From assembly GCA_002413355.1 (NCBI GenBank), contig DHWV01000001.1:1-39283 (forward strand): a DNA stretch of 39,283 nt, written 5' to 3'. Made by a program: the position numbers and the translations under genes. This document shows positions 8,042 through 15,413 of this stretch, piece after piece. The notes below the pieces were generated by a model. It saw only the letters and a list, made by a program, of their open reading frames with translations, was not told the origin of the DNA and searched no databases. Position 1 is the stretch's first letter. The number at the start of each line of letters is the position of its first letter. The DNA comes from Desulfobulbaceae bacterium UBA5173. GTDB lineage: Bacteria > Desulfobacterota > Desulfobulbia > Desulfobulbales > Desulfobulbaceae.

Positions 8042-8689
8042 ATGAGCAATTCCACAGGAAAAGAAGTCATCGTCGCGCCGAAAGCAGCAGGCCGTGAAGC
8101 GTTGGGGCTGGCTGCCGCCATCTGCGTTATCCTGCTGCTAGCCGGATTGCGCGTGGCCCAAGTCGCGCCGAAAAAAGCTGAAGAAGGTTTTCAAACCTAT
8201 CAGATGCAGGACATCAAGCTGAAAAATCAGGCTCCAGTGCTGTACCGCTCGCTGCTGGGCGCGGCGGACACCATCACTGGGTTGCGTGAGGAAAACGGGG
8301 CATGGCCTGAAATTGCCACATTGCAGCAGGAGAATCTGCCGCCCTTTGCGGCCAAATTTTTGCCTACCGGACTGGGTGGCTTTACGTGGGAACTGCGCCA
8401 AGGAGCGAGCTGGGCGGACTACTACGGCACCAACAAGAATACGGCGGCCGAGGAAAAAAAAGGTGCTGATCCGCTGGAAACCAGCTTCATCCTCCGCGTC
8501 ATCGACCTGCAAGCGGGAAAATATCCCTATCCGCTCGCCAAACAGGAGCAAGGCCAAGAAAATCGTTTTGCCACTCAGATTTGGATCAACCCCAAACTTG
8601 CCGACTACCCGGACGGCCCGCCTGCGGAACGTGGCTGGAAATGGGTGATCAGCGGCAATCTGGCGGTGACGGAGCAAATTATTAAATAG
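8042..8689 (+). CDS. membrane-anchored accessory protein of the metal-uptake locus (DUF6162-like)
   Basis: This 215-aa protein has a short cytoplasmic start, one membrane segment at about residues 19-39 and a periplasmic remainder. The remainder has conserved-looking parts such as ENGAWPEIATL, LPTGLGGFTWELRQG and the C-terminal RGWKWVISGN. It resembles the DUF6162-type proteins I associate with metal ABC transporter loci; that name is from memory and not checked. It is the first gene of the metal-uptake locus. A hairpin with a T-rich tail (8690-8710) follows at once, which could set its expression apart from the transporter genes. The biochemical role is unknown; help in metal capture or assembly at the membrane is only a guess from context. 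Confidence 0.6.
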   Translation: MSNSTGKEVIVAPKAAGREALGLAAAICVILLLAGLRVAQVAPKKAEEGFQTYQMQDIKLKNQAPVLYRSLLGAADTITGLREENGAWPEIATLQQENLPPFAAKFLPTGLGGFTWELRQGASWADYYGTNKNTAAEEKKGADPLETSFILRVIDLQAGKYPYPLAKQEQGQENRFATQIWINPKLADYPDGPPAERGWKWVISGNLAVTEQIIK

Positions 8690-8710
8690 ACCGGCTGTTC
8701 TGCCGGTTTT
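8690..8710 (+). terminator. intrinsic terminator or attenuator before the metal SBP gene
   Basis: ACCGGC (8690-8695) pairs with GCCGGT (8702-8707) across a six-base loop, followed by TTTCTTCTGTTTATTTTC. It begins right after the stop codon of the accessory gene and ends about 35 bases before the SBP start, so it may act as partial attenuation within the locus. Confidence 0.6.
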
Positions 8711-8743
8711 CTTCTGTTTATTTTCAAGTTAATGGTGAGACGC

Positions 8744-10105
8744 ATGAACAAAGCGGCAAGTTGTCTGGCTGCGGCCTTGGCCTTTCTTCTGTTGAGCCAT
8801 ACGCCGCTTCGAGCTGAGGAAGGCACCTGCAGCCTGAAGATCGGGGCCTCTCTGCATCCATATTATTCATGGGTGAAAAACATTGTCGGCAACGCAGCGG
8901 AAGTCACGCCGGTGATTCCGCCAGATGTGGATCCGCACTCCTATCAGCCGACAGCGGCGGACATGGCGAGGCTGGAAGGCTTGAACGCGGTGGTGATCAA
9001 CAATGTCGGCCACGACGAGTTCATCAAACCGATGCTGAAGGCGGTTGACAACACCAAACTCGTGGTGATTGACACCAGCAAGGGGCTGCCGCTGATTCCT
9101 TCGTTCAATGACAAGCATTACGCTTTTGAGGAAAAAGAAGGTGAAACCAAGGTGTCGTACAACAGCCACACCTACATCGCCATCACCGGCGCGATTCAGC
9201 AGATGCAGATGATCAACCGCGAGCTGGGCAAGCTTTGTCCAGACCGCGCCGCTGAATTCACCAAGAATCTCCGGGCGTATTCCAGCAAACTGCGTAATAT
9301 GCTCCACGACACGCTGACCCAGATTGATGGCCTCCATTTGGACAAAGTTCGCATCGCCACAGTGCATGACGGCTATTCGTATTTGTTCCAAGAGCTGGGT
9401 ATTGAGGTCAGCGCGGTGGTGCAGCCACGACACGGAGTCACGCCCAGCAGCAAACAGCTACAGGACACCATCAAGCGGATCAAGCAGGCCAAGGTGAACG
9501 TGCTCTTCGGCGAGCTGGATTACGAAAAGAAATACGTGGACATCATCTTTCAGGAGACCGGCTGCCGTCTGTATGCGCTGTCGCACATTTCCAACGGCGA
9601 ATACAGCAAGGAGTTTTTTGAGCAGACCATGCAGAAGAATATGGCCACTATTGTCCACGCTCTGGCGGAAGTTTCAGGGAACGGCAAGCAAGTGGCCACT
9701 CCGGCTGGCATTCAGGAGGCCATCGGCAAACAGATGCGCGACACTGCCCAGCAGATGCAGCAGAAAATGCAGCAAAATGTCCAAGAAAGCGTGAAGAAGG
9801 CGGTGCCAGGAATTCAGCAGCAGCAGATAAATCAGGCTGCGGGCAGACAAGCACAGCAGGTGCAGGGGAAAGTGCAGGAGAATATTCAACAAGCTGTGCC
9901 TGAGATGCAGCAGAAGCAAATGCAGAACAGCATGAAGCAGAAGATGGAGAACATCCCGCAGCAGATACAGCAGAAGATGCAGCAAACTGTGCCTGATATC
10001 CAGAAAAAGCAGATGAGCGACCGGATGTCGCAGGTGCAGGAAAGCGTGAAGCAGAATGTGCCAACCGCGCCCGCTCCGGCGGCTGAACCGCAGGCCAAAC
10101 CGTGA
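8744..10105 (+). CDS. metal ABC transporter substrate-binding protein with Gln/Met-rich repeat tail
   Basis: This periplasmic binding protein belongs to the ZnuA/TroA (cluster A-I) family and captures Zn2+, Mn2+ or a similar metal for the permease. The start at 8744 (453 aa) is chosen because GGTGAG lies just upstream; an ATG at 8732 is possible. The signal peptide spans residues 1-24. Likely metal ligands are H65 (DPHSY), H142 (NSHTY), H208 (VHDGY) and an acidic residue in GELDY at 256-260. The His-rich loop of ZnuA is replaced by an acidic stretch, FEEKEGE. From about residue 319 a 135-aa tail rich in Gln, Met and Lys follows, with a 31-residue repeat starting at VPG, VPE and VPD. The tail looks coiled-coil, ends Pro/Ala-rich and is not part of the usual family. 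Its stop overlaps the ATPase start. Confidence 0.88.
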   Translation: MNKAASCLAAALAFLLLSHTPLRAEEGTCSLKIGASLHPYYSWVKNIVGNAAEVTPVIPPDVDPHSYQPTAADMARLEGLNAVVINNVGHDEFIKPMLKAVDNTKLVVIDTSKGLPLIPSFNDKHYAFEEKEGETKVSYNSHTYIAITGAIQQMQMINRELGKLCPDRAAEFTKNLRAYSSKLRNMLHDTLTQIDGLHLDKVRIATVHDGYSYLFQELGIEVSAVVQPRHGVTPSSKQLQDTIKRIKQAKVNVLFGELDYEKKYVDIIFQETGCRLYALSHISNGEYSKEFFEQTMQKNMATIVHALAEVSGNGKQVATPAGIQEAIGKQMRDTAQQMQQKMQQNVQESVKKAVPGIQQQQINQAAGRQAQQVQGKVQENIQQAVPEMQQKQMQNSMKQKMENIPQQIQQKMQQTVPDIQKKQMSDRMSQVQESVKQNVPTAPAPAAEPQAKP

Positions 10106-10812
10106 TCGCCGCTGTTCAACCCAATCTCTTGGAGGTCACAGATTTATCTGTGACTCTCCGGGGAAACCGGATACTTGAGCAGATCAGTCTGGCGGTGAAA
10201 AAAGGGCATATTCATGCCCTGACCGGCCCCAACGGCGCGGGCAAAACCACTCTGATGCGCAGCGTCATGGGCGGAATGCCGCATCAGGGCACGATCCGCT
10301 TCCTCTTTCGGGATAGCTGTCGGCTTGGTTACGTGCCGCAGTTTCTGGAGTTTGATCACTCCGTGCCGATCACGGTCTTTGACTTCCTCTTCCTGATGCT
10401 GAAGCGAGTGCCGGTCTTTCTCGGCCGCCGCCGGGCGATGCGGGAGCGGATCACGGCAATTCTCGCCGCGACCAACTGCGCCCACCTGATTGACCGCTGC
10501 GTGGGCCAGCTTTCTGGCGGCGAATTCCGTCGGGTGCTGCTCGCGCAGGCACTGGAGCCAAAGCCGGAGCTGCTGCTGCTCGATGAACCCGCCAGCAACA
10601 TTGACGAAGTGGGCATCCGCCAATTCGAGGAAATGCTGATCAGCCTGCGCGACCAGCACGGCATCACCATCCTGATGGTCAGCCACAGCTTGGACATGAT
10701 CAGCCGCGTCGCCGACCGGGTCACGGCCATTAACCGCAGCATCTTCTACGACGGCAGCCCTGATGGCCTGACGCATTTCGACTTGCAGCAGCAGTATAAA
10801 ATCTTGGGCTGA
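10102..10812 (+). CDS. znuC: metal ABC transporter ATP-binding protein
   Basis: This 236-aa ATPase subunit drives import through the downstream permease at the cytoplasmic face. Walker A GPNGAGKTT is at 42-50, a Q-loop glutamine at VPQ (78-80), signature LSGGE at 137-141, Walker B LLLLDEP at 157-163, and the switch histidine follows in MVSHS. It starts at GTG, which overlaps the SBP stop codon (GTGA), so coupled translation is likely. The symbol is by family; the metal could be zinc or manganese. It lacks any long C-terminal regulatory domain. Confidence 0.9.
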   Translation: MIAAVQPNLLEVTDLSVTLRGNRILEQISLAVKKGHIHALTGPNGAGKTTLMRSVMGGMPHQGTIRFLFRDSCRLGYVPQFLEFDHSVPITVFDFLFLMLKRVPVFLGRRRAMRERITAILAATNCAHLIDRCVGQLSGGEFRRVLLAQALEPKPELLLLDEPASNIDEVGIRQFEEMLISLRDQHGITILMVSHSLDMISRVADRVTAINRSIFYDGSPDGLTHFDLQQQYKILG

Positions 10813-10818
10813 TCTTTC

Positions 10819-11712
10819 ATGGAACCCATCTACACGCTCTTCAAAAGCTGTACCGCCGCAGGTTGGCTGCCTTCGATCTTTGAGCACGCCTTTATGGTGC
10901 GCGGCCTGCTTGCGGCCCTGATCATCGGCCCGCTGCTTGGCGCGGTCGGCACGGTGGTGGTGACGAAGAAGCTCTCTTTCTTCACCCAGACCATCGGCAA
11001 TGCAGCCATGAGCGGCGTTGCCCTTGGCCTGCTCTTCGGCGAGCCTGCCGACAGCACCTACGCCGGGTTGTACGGCTTCTGCCTGATCGTCGCCTTGCTG
11101 ATGACCTTTGTTAAGAACCGCACCAGCTTGGCTAATGACACCATCATCGGCGTGGTGCTGGCGCAGACGCTTGGCCTTGGCATCATCCTGATGATCGTGG
11201 TGACCAACCAGTTCAATATCCATCAGGTGGAAGGCATCCTTTTTGGCAGCCTGATCACGCTGACCGACAACGACCTGATTGTCCTTGCCATCACCGCGTT
11301 GGCGGCTGGACTGCTCTTCACCTGCACCTTCAACCAGTTCATGCTGTCCAGCTTCAACAAGACCTTGGCCAAGGCGCGGGGCCTGTCACCGGTTTTCTTG
11401 GAATACTTCTTTGTTGTCCTGATGACCGCTGTGGTGGTCGCCAGCCTCAAGCTGATCGGCTCGCTGCTGGTACTGGTGCTGATCGTGGTGCCTGCCGCAG
11501 GCGCGCAGTTGATTAGCTCCAACCTTCGCCGCTTTGTCTGGCTGAGTATGCTCTTCTCCACGGTCAGTACCGTGCTGGGCCTGCTCCTCTCCGGCATCCT
11601 GCCCGTACCGAGCGGCGCAGTGATCGCGGTGGTGTCGAGCCTGCTCTTTTACGCGGCCCTGCTCCTGCGGCCCCTGCTGGCCAAGGGCGGGCCGAATCAG
11701 GGCGAGATCTGA
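10819..11712 (+). CDS. znuB: metal ABC transporter permease
   Basis: This 297-aa inner-membrane permease of the ABC-3 (ZnuB/MntB) family probably has about eight helices and works as a dimer. Typical segments are the N-terminal GPLLGAVGTVVVTKK, SGVALGLLFGEP, and the C-terminal SLKLIGSLLVLVLIVVPAA coupling region. It starts seven bases after the ATPase stop and is the last core transporter gene. A small periplasmic protein and a porin follow on the same strand. Metal specificity cannot be read from the permease alone. Confidence 0.9.
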   Translation: MEPIYTLFKSCTAAGWLPSIFEHAFMVRGLLAALIIGPLLGAVGTVVVTKKLSFFTQTIGNAAMSGVALGLLFGEPADSTYAGLYGFCLIVALLMTFVKNRTSLANDTIIGVVLAQTLGLGIILMIVVTNQFNIHQVEGILFGSLITLTDNDLIVLAITALAAGLLFTCTFNQFMLSSFNKTLAKARGLSPVFLEYFFVVLMTAVVVASLKLIGSLLVLVLIVVPAAGAQLISSNLRRFVWLSMLFSTVSTVLGLLLSGILPVPSGAVIAVVSSLLFYAALLLRPLLAKGGPNQGEI

Positions 11713-11773
11713 ACTCAATGCGGCAGCCGCTCCTGCCGCTCTTGGCATTCACCATCAACATAGGAAGAGTATC

Positions 11774-12157
11774 ATGCGCACGATGTTCACAAAGTCAGCC
11801 TCTGTCCTTGCCACCTCCATGCTGCTGCTCGCTGGGGCCGCATCCCACGTCCATGCTCACGCCACCAACCTCTGGTGCTACATCGAAAAGGGGAAGGTCT
11901 ATGTGGAAGGCTCATTCATGGGTGGCAAAGCGGTGCAGAAAGGCCAGGTAGTTGTGGTCAACGAAAAAGGCGACAAGGTGTTGGAAGGCGTGACTGACAA
12001 AGACGGCAAATACAGCTTTGCGCCGCCATACAAGGGCAAGATGACCATCCTGCTGCGGGTGGACAAAGCGCATGATGCAGACTTTGAGCTGACGGAGCAG
12101 GACTTCAAGGATGCGGAAGCTGAAGAGGGGAAGGCTCCTGCACAACCGGAGAAGTGA
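11774..12157 (+). CDS. small periplasmic protein with Ig-like/carboxypeptidase-regulatory fold, metal-locus linked
   Basis: This 127-aa protein has an N-terminal signal peptide (cleavage near HVHA, residues 25-28). A single domain follows, with NLWCYIEKGKVYVEGSFMGG and a VTDKDGKYSFAPP strand-turn motif typical of carboxypeptidase-regulatory-like or DUF4198-like folds. Related small proteins often sit beside nickel or other metal transport genes. The HAHA stretch at the mature N-terminus could bind metal. GGAAGAG lies seven bases upstream of the ATG. The C-terminal 20 residues are Glu/Pro-rich. It probably belongs with the metal ABC transporter upstream; its role in metal handling is inferred from neighbours. 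Confidence 0.7.
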   Translation: MRTMFTKSASVLATSMLLLAGAASHVHAHATNLWCYIEKGKVYVEGSFMGGKAVQKGQVVVVNEKGDKVLEGVTDKDGKYSFAPPYKGKMTILLRVDKAHDADFELTEQDFKDAEAEEGKAPAQPEK

Positions 12158-12260
12158 GGCGAACCGCCTCATTGTCTGGGCGGACGTTGTCTTTCATACA
12201 AGCAGGAGAGGGGATTGTCCTGCCCATTTTTATGCAATCAACAGAACGGAGAAGAGAACG

Positions 12261-13418
12261 ATGAGAAACACTGTTCAAACCATCACAGTCTTGAGCGCAG
12301 CCCTGCTGCTTGGCGCATCGGCGGCTTCAGCCTTGGAACTCAAGTCAGGCAACGACAAGGTGAAGGTCAATCTCTACGGTGAGGTCAACCGCGCGGTGAT
12401 GTATGCTGATGACGGCCATCAGGACAAGTTCTTCCATATTGACAACACCAACTCAGAAACCAAAATAGGCTTGGCTGGAGCGGTTGCCGCTGCTGATGAT
12501 CTGACCGTTGGCAGCACCATTCAGTTGAAATGGCAATCAAATCCTTCCGAGCAGGTGTCCATGACGGAAGAGACCATTGCCGGTGCGTTTGCAGAAGATA
12601 TCATCGAGCTGTTCTTTGATTTCAAGAACGCAGGCAAACTCTCTGTCGGCCAAGGCAGCATGGCCTCTGACGGTGCTTCGGAAGTGGACTTGTCCGGCAC
12701 AGACATTGTCGGCAAATCGGGCGTGGCCAAGATCGGCGGCGGCTTGGAGTTTTATGACGCGGCTTCTGGCGGATATGGCAAGAACGATGGCGAGGTGGTG
12801 AGCGGAGTCTTCAGTCGGCGTTGCTGCTGGGATGCCTTCAACCGCATCACATCAGATGGCTTAGGAAAAATAAACAGAGTGCGCTACGATACGCCTACTT
12901 TTGCCGGGTTCTCTATAGCCGCTGCGGCAGGCGCGGAAGACAGCACGGATGTCGCCCTGAATTATTCCGGCGAGTTCAGCGGCAATCAGCTGAACGCCGT
13001 AGCTGCTTGGGGCAATCCCGGCGGCGACAGCGAGTATGCCCAGATCAACGCCTCAGCCTCGTTGTTACTCAACTTTGGCCTGAATCTCACTGCGGGTTTT
13101 GGAACCCACGACATGGACGAGCTGCCTGCCAAGGGTGATGATCCGGTATTCACCTACGGCAAGGTCGGCTGGAAGTGCGATCAGCTTTTCTCGGTCGGCA
13201 CAACAGCTGTTTCTGTTGATTACGGCATCTATAAGAACGGCACTGCGCTGGATGTTGATCAGAAAGGAACAGCAACCGGGGTGCAGTTTGTGCAGGAGCT
13301 GACCGCGTACAGCTCCCAACTCTATGCGGGCTGGCGCATGTTCTCCTTGGAGGACAACACAAAGGCGGACTATAAGGATATTTCTCTGGTGATGACCGGA
13401 GCGCGGATCACGTTCTAA
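12261..13418 (+). CDS. outer-membrane porin
   Basis: This 385-aa porin has a signal peptide (cleavage near ASA, about residue 24) and the typical start of a Gram-negative porin barrel (KVNLYGEVNRAVMYAD, then ETKIGLAG). The C-terminal residue is Phe (GARITF), as needed for Bam recognition. The start at 12261 is preceded by GGAGAAG. A CC pair (SRRCCWDAF) in the middle is unusual for a porin and may lie in a loop. The gene follows the metal transporter and the small periplasmic protein, so it may allow metal entry across the outer membrane; a general porin is equally possible. A hairpin at 13451-13485 closes the unit. Confidence 0.82.
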   Translation: MRNTVQTITVLSAALLLGASAASALELKSGNDKVKVNLYGEVNRAVMYADDGHQDKFFHIDNTNSETKIGLAGAVAAADDLTVGSTIQLKWQSNPSEQVSMTEETIAGAFAEDIIELFFDFKNAGKLSVGQGSMASDGASEVDLSGTDIVGKSGVAKIGGGLEFYDAASGGYGKNDGEVVSGVFSRRCCWDAFNRITSDGLGKINRVRYDTPTFAGFSIAAAAGAEDSTDVALNYSGEFSGNQLNAVAAWGNPGGDSEYAQINASASLLLNFGLNLTAGFGTHDMDELPAKGDDPVFTYGKVGWKCDQLFSVGTTAVSVDYGIYKNGTALDVDQKGTATGVQFVQELTAYSSQLYAGWRMFSLEDNTKADYKDISLVMTGARITF

Positions 13419-13450
13419 GAGCGTTTGTCACGGCAGGCCGCCGGAAACAG

Positions 13451-13485
13451 GACACTGGCACGTTACTGCTGAACTTGCCAGTGTC
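13451..13485. terminator. hairpin between convergent porin and broken gene
   Basis: A 10-base perfect stem, GACACTGGCA / TGCCAGTGTC, surrounds a 15-base loop. It sits between the porin stop and the end of the minus-strand broken gene, where a shared terminator is expected. No T-run follows on either strand, so the call rests on the stem and the location. Confidence 0.5.
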
Positions 13486-13529
13486 TTCCGTCAGTCCCTA
13501 CCTCGCCCAGTTCAGCTACCTTCGCTTTT

Positions 13530-14378
13530 CTACGCCGTCTCCACCCGCAGCACATCCACAATTCTCCCGCCGTAGTCATTGCGGATTATCTCCTTCAATG
13601 CCGCATACGCATTCACCCGGACGTTCAGACTGCTCACAGCCGAGCCAGCAAAGCCTTGCAGGGTGACGGCCCCATTCGCGGTGACTTTCACCTCTGCACC
13701 TGCTGCGCCACCCTCTTTCATATCCAATAAACTGAAGAGCAACGCATCATTGCGCACGTCAAACACTGCTTGGATGCGCAGCGTCTCATTTGCCGATACG
13801 CTGCCGCCGGTGACGCTGACATGCGGGCTGCTCTCCTTGCCGGTGAGAATGCCGACTTCCGGCGGATTCGGGTGGCCCATCTTGGTCAAGGTCAGCGGTG
13901 TGCGCAGCATCCGTCCATAGCTGCCGGTGCGCAGGGTGCCGTGCTCGCTGTAGCGGGTGCTGACCGACACCGTGTACTCGTTGTTCCACGAATGCGCCTG
14001 CGCTGGAATCGTCGGCATCAGCAGAATCTCGCTCGTCTCGACGCGGACAAAACGGCTCTGCGCCGCGCTGCCGCTCTGTGTGCCTTCAAGCACGCAGCCG
14101 CCGCTGTCCGGCGCGGTCTGGTCAAAAGCAAGGTTGTGCTGCCGGTCAGCAGCAGCACGCCGTCCGGGTTGAGCACATTCTTCAGTCCCAGCACGGTATC
14201 CTGCGCGGTGCTGATCAGCGGCAGCTTTTTCTCCTCCGGCAGACGTTCGGCCTGCCCATTCTGGCACAGGAATTCGACAAAGGGTGGCAGCGGGTCGTCC
14301 GGGCTGACGCTGCTCTGGCCGACGGACGGAAGGCTGGTTCGTTGCACGAAACGTTCTGCTGCCAGTTTCTGTCTGCAT
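13530..14378 (-). pseudogene. frameshifted gene of unknown family behind a captured promoter/start
   Basis: The minus strand starts with a good ribosome site and ATG at 14378 (MQTETGSRT), identical in layout to the start of the uma2-like gene. The frame then runs through nonsense-like sequence, while another frame (about 14310 down to 14128) reads as protein: PLPPFVEFLCQNGQ, then DTVLGLKNVLNPDGVLLLTG. The coding signal returns to the first frame at DQTAPDSGGCVLEG and continues to the stop, ending GGRIVDVLRVETA. The switch lies at a run of four T (14124-14127 on this strand); one more T would join the halves as STTLLFDQTAP. The body is unrelated to Uma2, and I do not recognise the family. It is most likely a 5'-truncated gene joined to a duplicated start module; a sequencing indel could explain the inner frameshift. 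Confidence 0.6.
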
Positions 14379-14467
14379 TGCTCCTCCTTGTGCTGATAAG
14401 TTCGCGCAATTCTGCATCTTGCTGCTGATCAGCCAGCATACGGAGCGCGGCCCTGGCTGTCAAGAGG
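14304..14467 (-). repeat. promoter/start module, copy A
   Basis: About 165 bases here are nearly identical to 15935-16106 in the same orientation. The module contains a sigma70 promoter (TTGACA at 14458-14463 and TATGCT at 14435-14440 on the minus strand, 17-base spacer), AAGGAGGAG, an ATG and about 25 codons. Differences are a few substitutions and a one-base indel. Confidence 0.8.
14435..14463 (-). promoter_or_regulatory. promoter of the broken gene (module copy A)
   Basis: On the minus strand TTGACA (14463-14458) and TATGCT (14440-14435) are 17 bases apart, as in module copy B. It would drive the broken gene downstream. Confidence 0.55.
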
Positions 14468-14485
14468 AAAGACGGCAGACTCGAA

Positions 14486-14577
14486 CGTATATAAGTCCGT
14501 AAGACTTACCTGCGTATGTCCGCCGGACTTACGTATATAAGTCTTCGGGACTAACGAAGGTAAGTCTGGGGGGCTTA
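14486..14577. repeat. tandem array of four 23-base hairpin units
   Basis: The units are at 14486-14508, 14513-14531 (four bases shorter), 14532-14554 and 14555-14577. The unit pattern is CGTATATAAGTC, five variable bases, then GACTTA, so each unit is a small inverted repeat. Hairpin centres fall near 14500, 14523, 14546 and 14568, 22-23 bases or about two helix turns apart. The array lies between the end of the UDG-like gene and the promoter of the broken gene. It is not CRISPR-like: it has no unique spacers. The function is unknown. Confidence 0.7.
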
Positions 14578-14690
14578 TGTGTGTTGGTGGGAAGGTTAGG
14601 CGGGCAAGCCGGGGAGGAGAATAAAAACAATATAAAGCAGGAAGAATGTTCTACTTTGTAAGTAGATTATTCACCTGTAATAATACCTTT
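14578..14690. other. A+T-rich non-coding stretch downstream of the UDG-like gene
   Basis: No gene, terminator or repeat is convincing between the hairpin array and the stop codon of the UDG-like gene. The sequence becomes noticeably A+T-rich towards the UDG-like gene. Confidence 0.4.
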
Positions 14691-15413
14691 TTAAATAATC
14701 AGAAAATGCCTTGCAAAATAATCATTAAAAATACTTAACGGATTTTTCTTACTTGGATGAGGAATGGAATAAAGAAGTATTTTGTTAGGATTAACTAATC
14801 CGCTCATGCTTTGATCATCTTTTGCAATCATAGTTATTTCTTTCCATAGATATTCTTTGTACGACTCATTTTCACAATGAATTTTGTGATAAATTGCGTT
14901 AAATGCTTCTGCTCCTAACGTTAGGACAACTTTTAAGTTGTCAAACATAGATATTTCTTCTTTCAGAAAGTGGCTGCAATTCTTTTTAACTTCGCGCTTT
15001 GAAGAGCAGCATTTTGTTTGATGTGTCCAGTAAATTTTACTGGCACGAGCTGCAATTAGGTGTTTCATCTCATCGCCGAATAATTCTTGTAAAAATGATA
15101 CCATATCTGACTTCAATTCACCGTTGACTGCTTTTGAGATTCCTTCGCAAGAGATATTCGGCTGCTCTGTTACTATTAGCACTTCAACACCAGATGGATC
15201 ATAGCAATCAAAATATACCGGTGCCGCTTCTTTGTCCTTAAACTCACACGTCTTGCAGTCTAAGATAGATAGCCGCAGTTCTTTGAACTTATCTATACGA
15301 TTCATTGATTCCTCCAATGTAAAATATTGAGTGACAACAGTTCCGTCCTCTTGCCGCACTCTCACTGTATGCCCCTGCTGATATGCCTGAGCATACTTGC
15401 CGCTGAATATCAT
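14691..15413 (-). CDS. uracil-DNA glycosylase superfamily protein with probable Fe-S cluster
   Basis: This 240-aa protein looks like a member of the uracil-DNA glycosylase superfamily, closest in pattern to the Fe-S families 4/5. It has C53-x2-C56, a VLIVTEQPN motif at 78-86 in place of VGEGPG, a KCC...C pair (C135/C136 and C146) where the second half of the Fe-S ligands is expected, VVLTLGAEAFNAI at 162-174, and IPHPSKKNPL at 217-226 matching the HPS loop. Family members remove uracil or other damaged bases; the substrate here is unknown, and the altered first motif leaves activity uncertain. The ATG overlaps the stop of the uma2-like gene (ATGA). The gene is much more A+T-rich than its neighbours, which suggests transfer. 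It could alternatively be a non-repair member of the fold. Confidence 0.68.
   Translation of the reverse strand: MIFSGKYAQAYQQGHTVRVRQEDGTVVTQYFTLEESMNRIDKFKELRLSILDCKTCEFKDKEAAPVYFDCYDPSGVEVLIVTEQPNISCEGISKAVNGELKSDMVSFLQELFGDEMKHLIAARASKIYWTHQTKCCSSKREVKKNCSHFLKEEISMFDNLKVVLTLGAEAFNAIYHKIHCENESYKEYLWKEITMIAKDDQSMSGLVNPNKILLYSIPHPSKKNPLSIFNDYFARHFLII

Noticed and set aside
10144..11223. Long minus-strand frame (359 aa) opposite the metal ATPase and permease
   Set aside because: It is the antisense shadow of two clear genes and has a biased His/Gln/Asp composition with no family features.
14486..14577. CRISPR array
   Set aside because: Units are directly tandem 19-23 bases with no unique spacers, and no cas gene is near.
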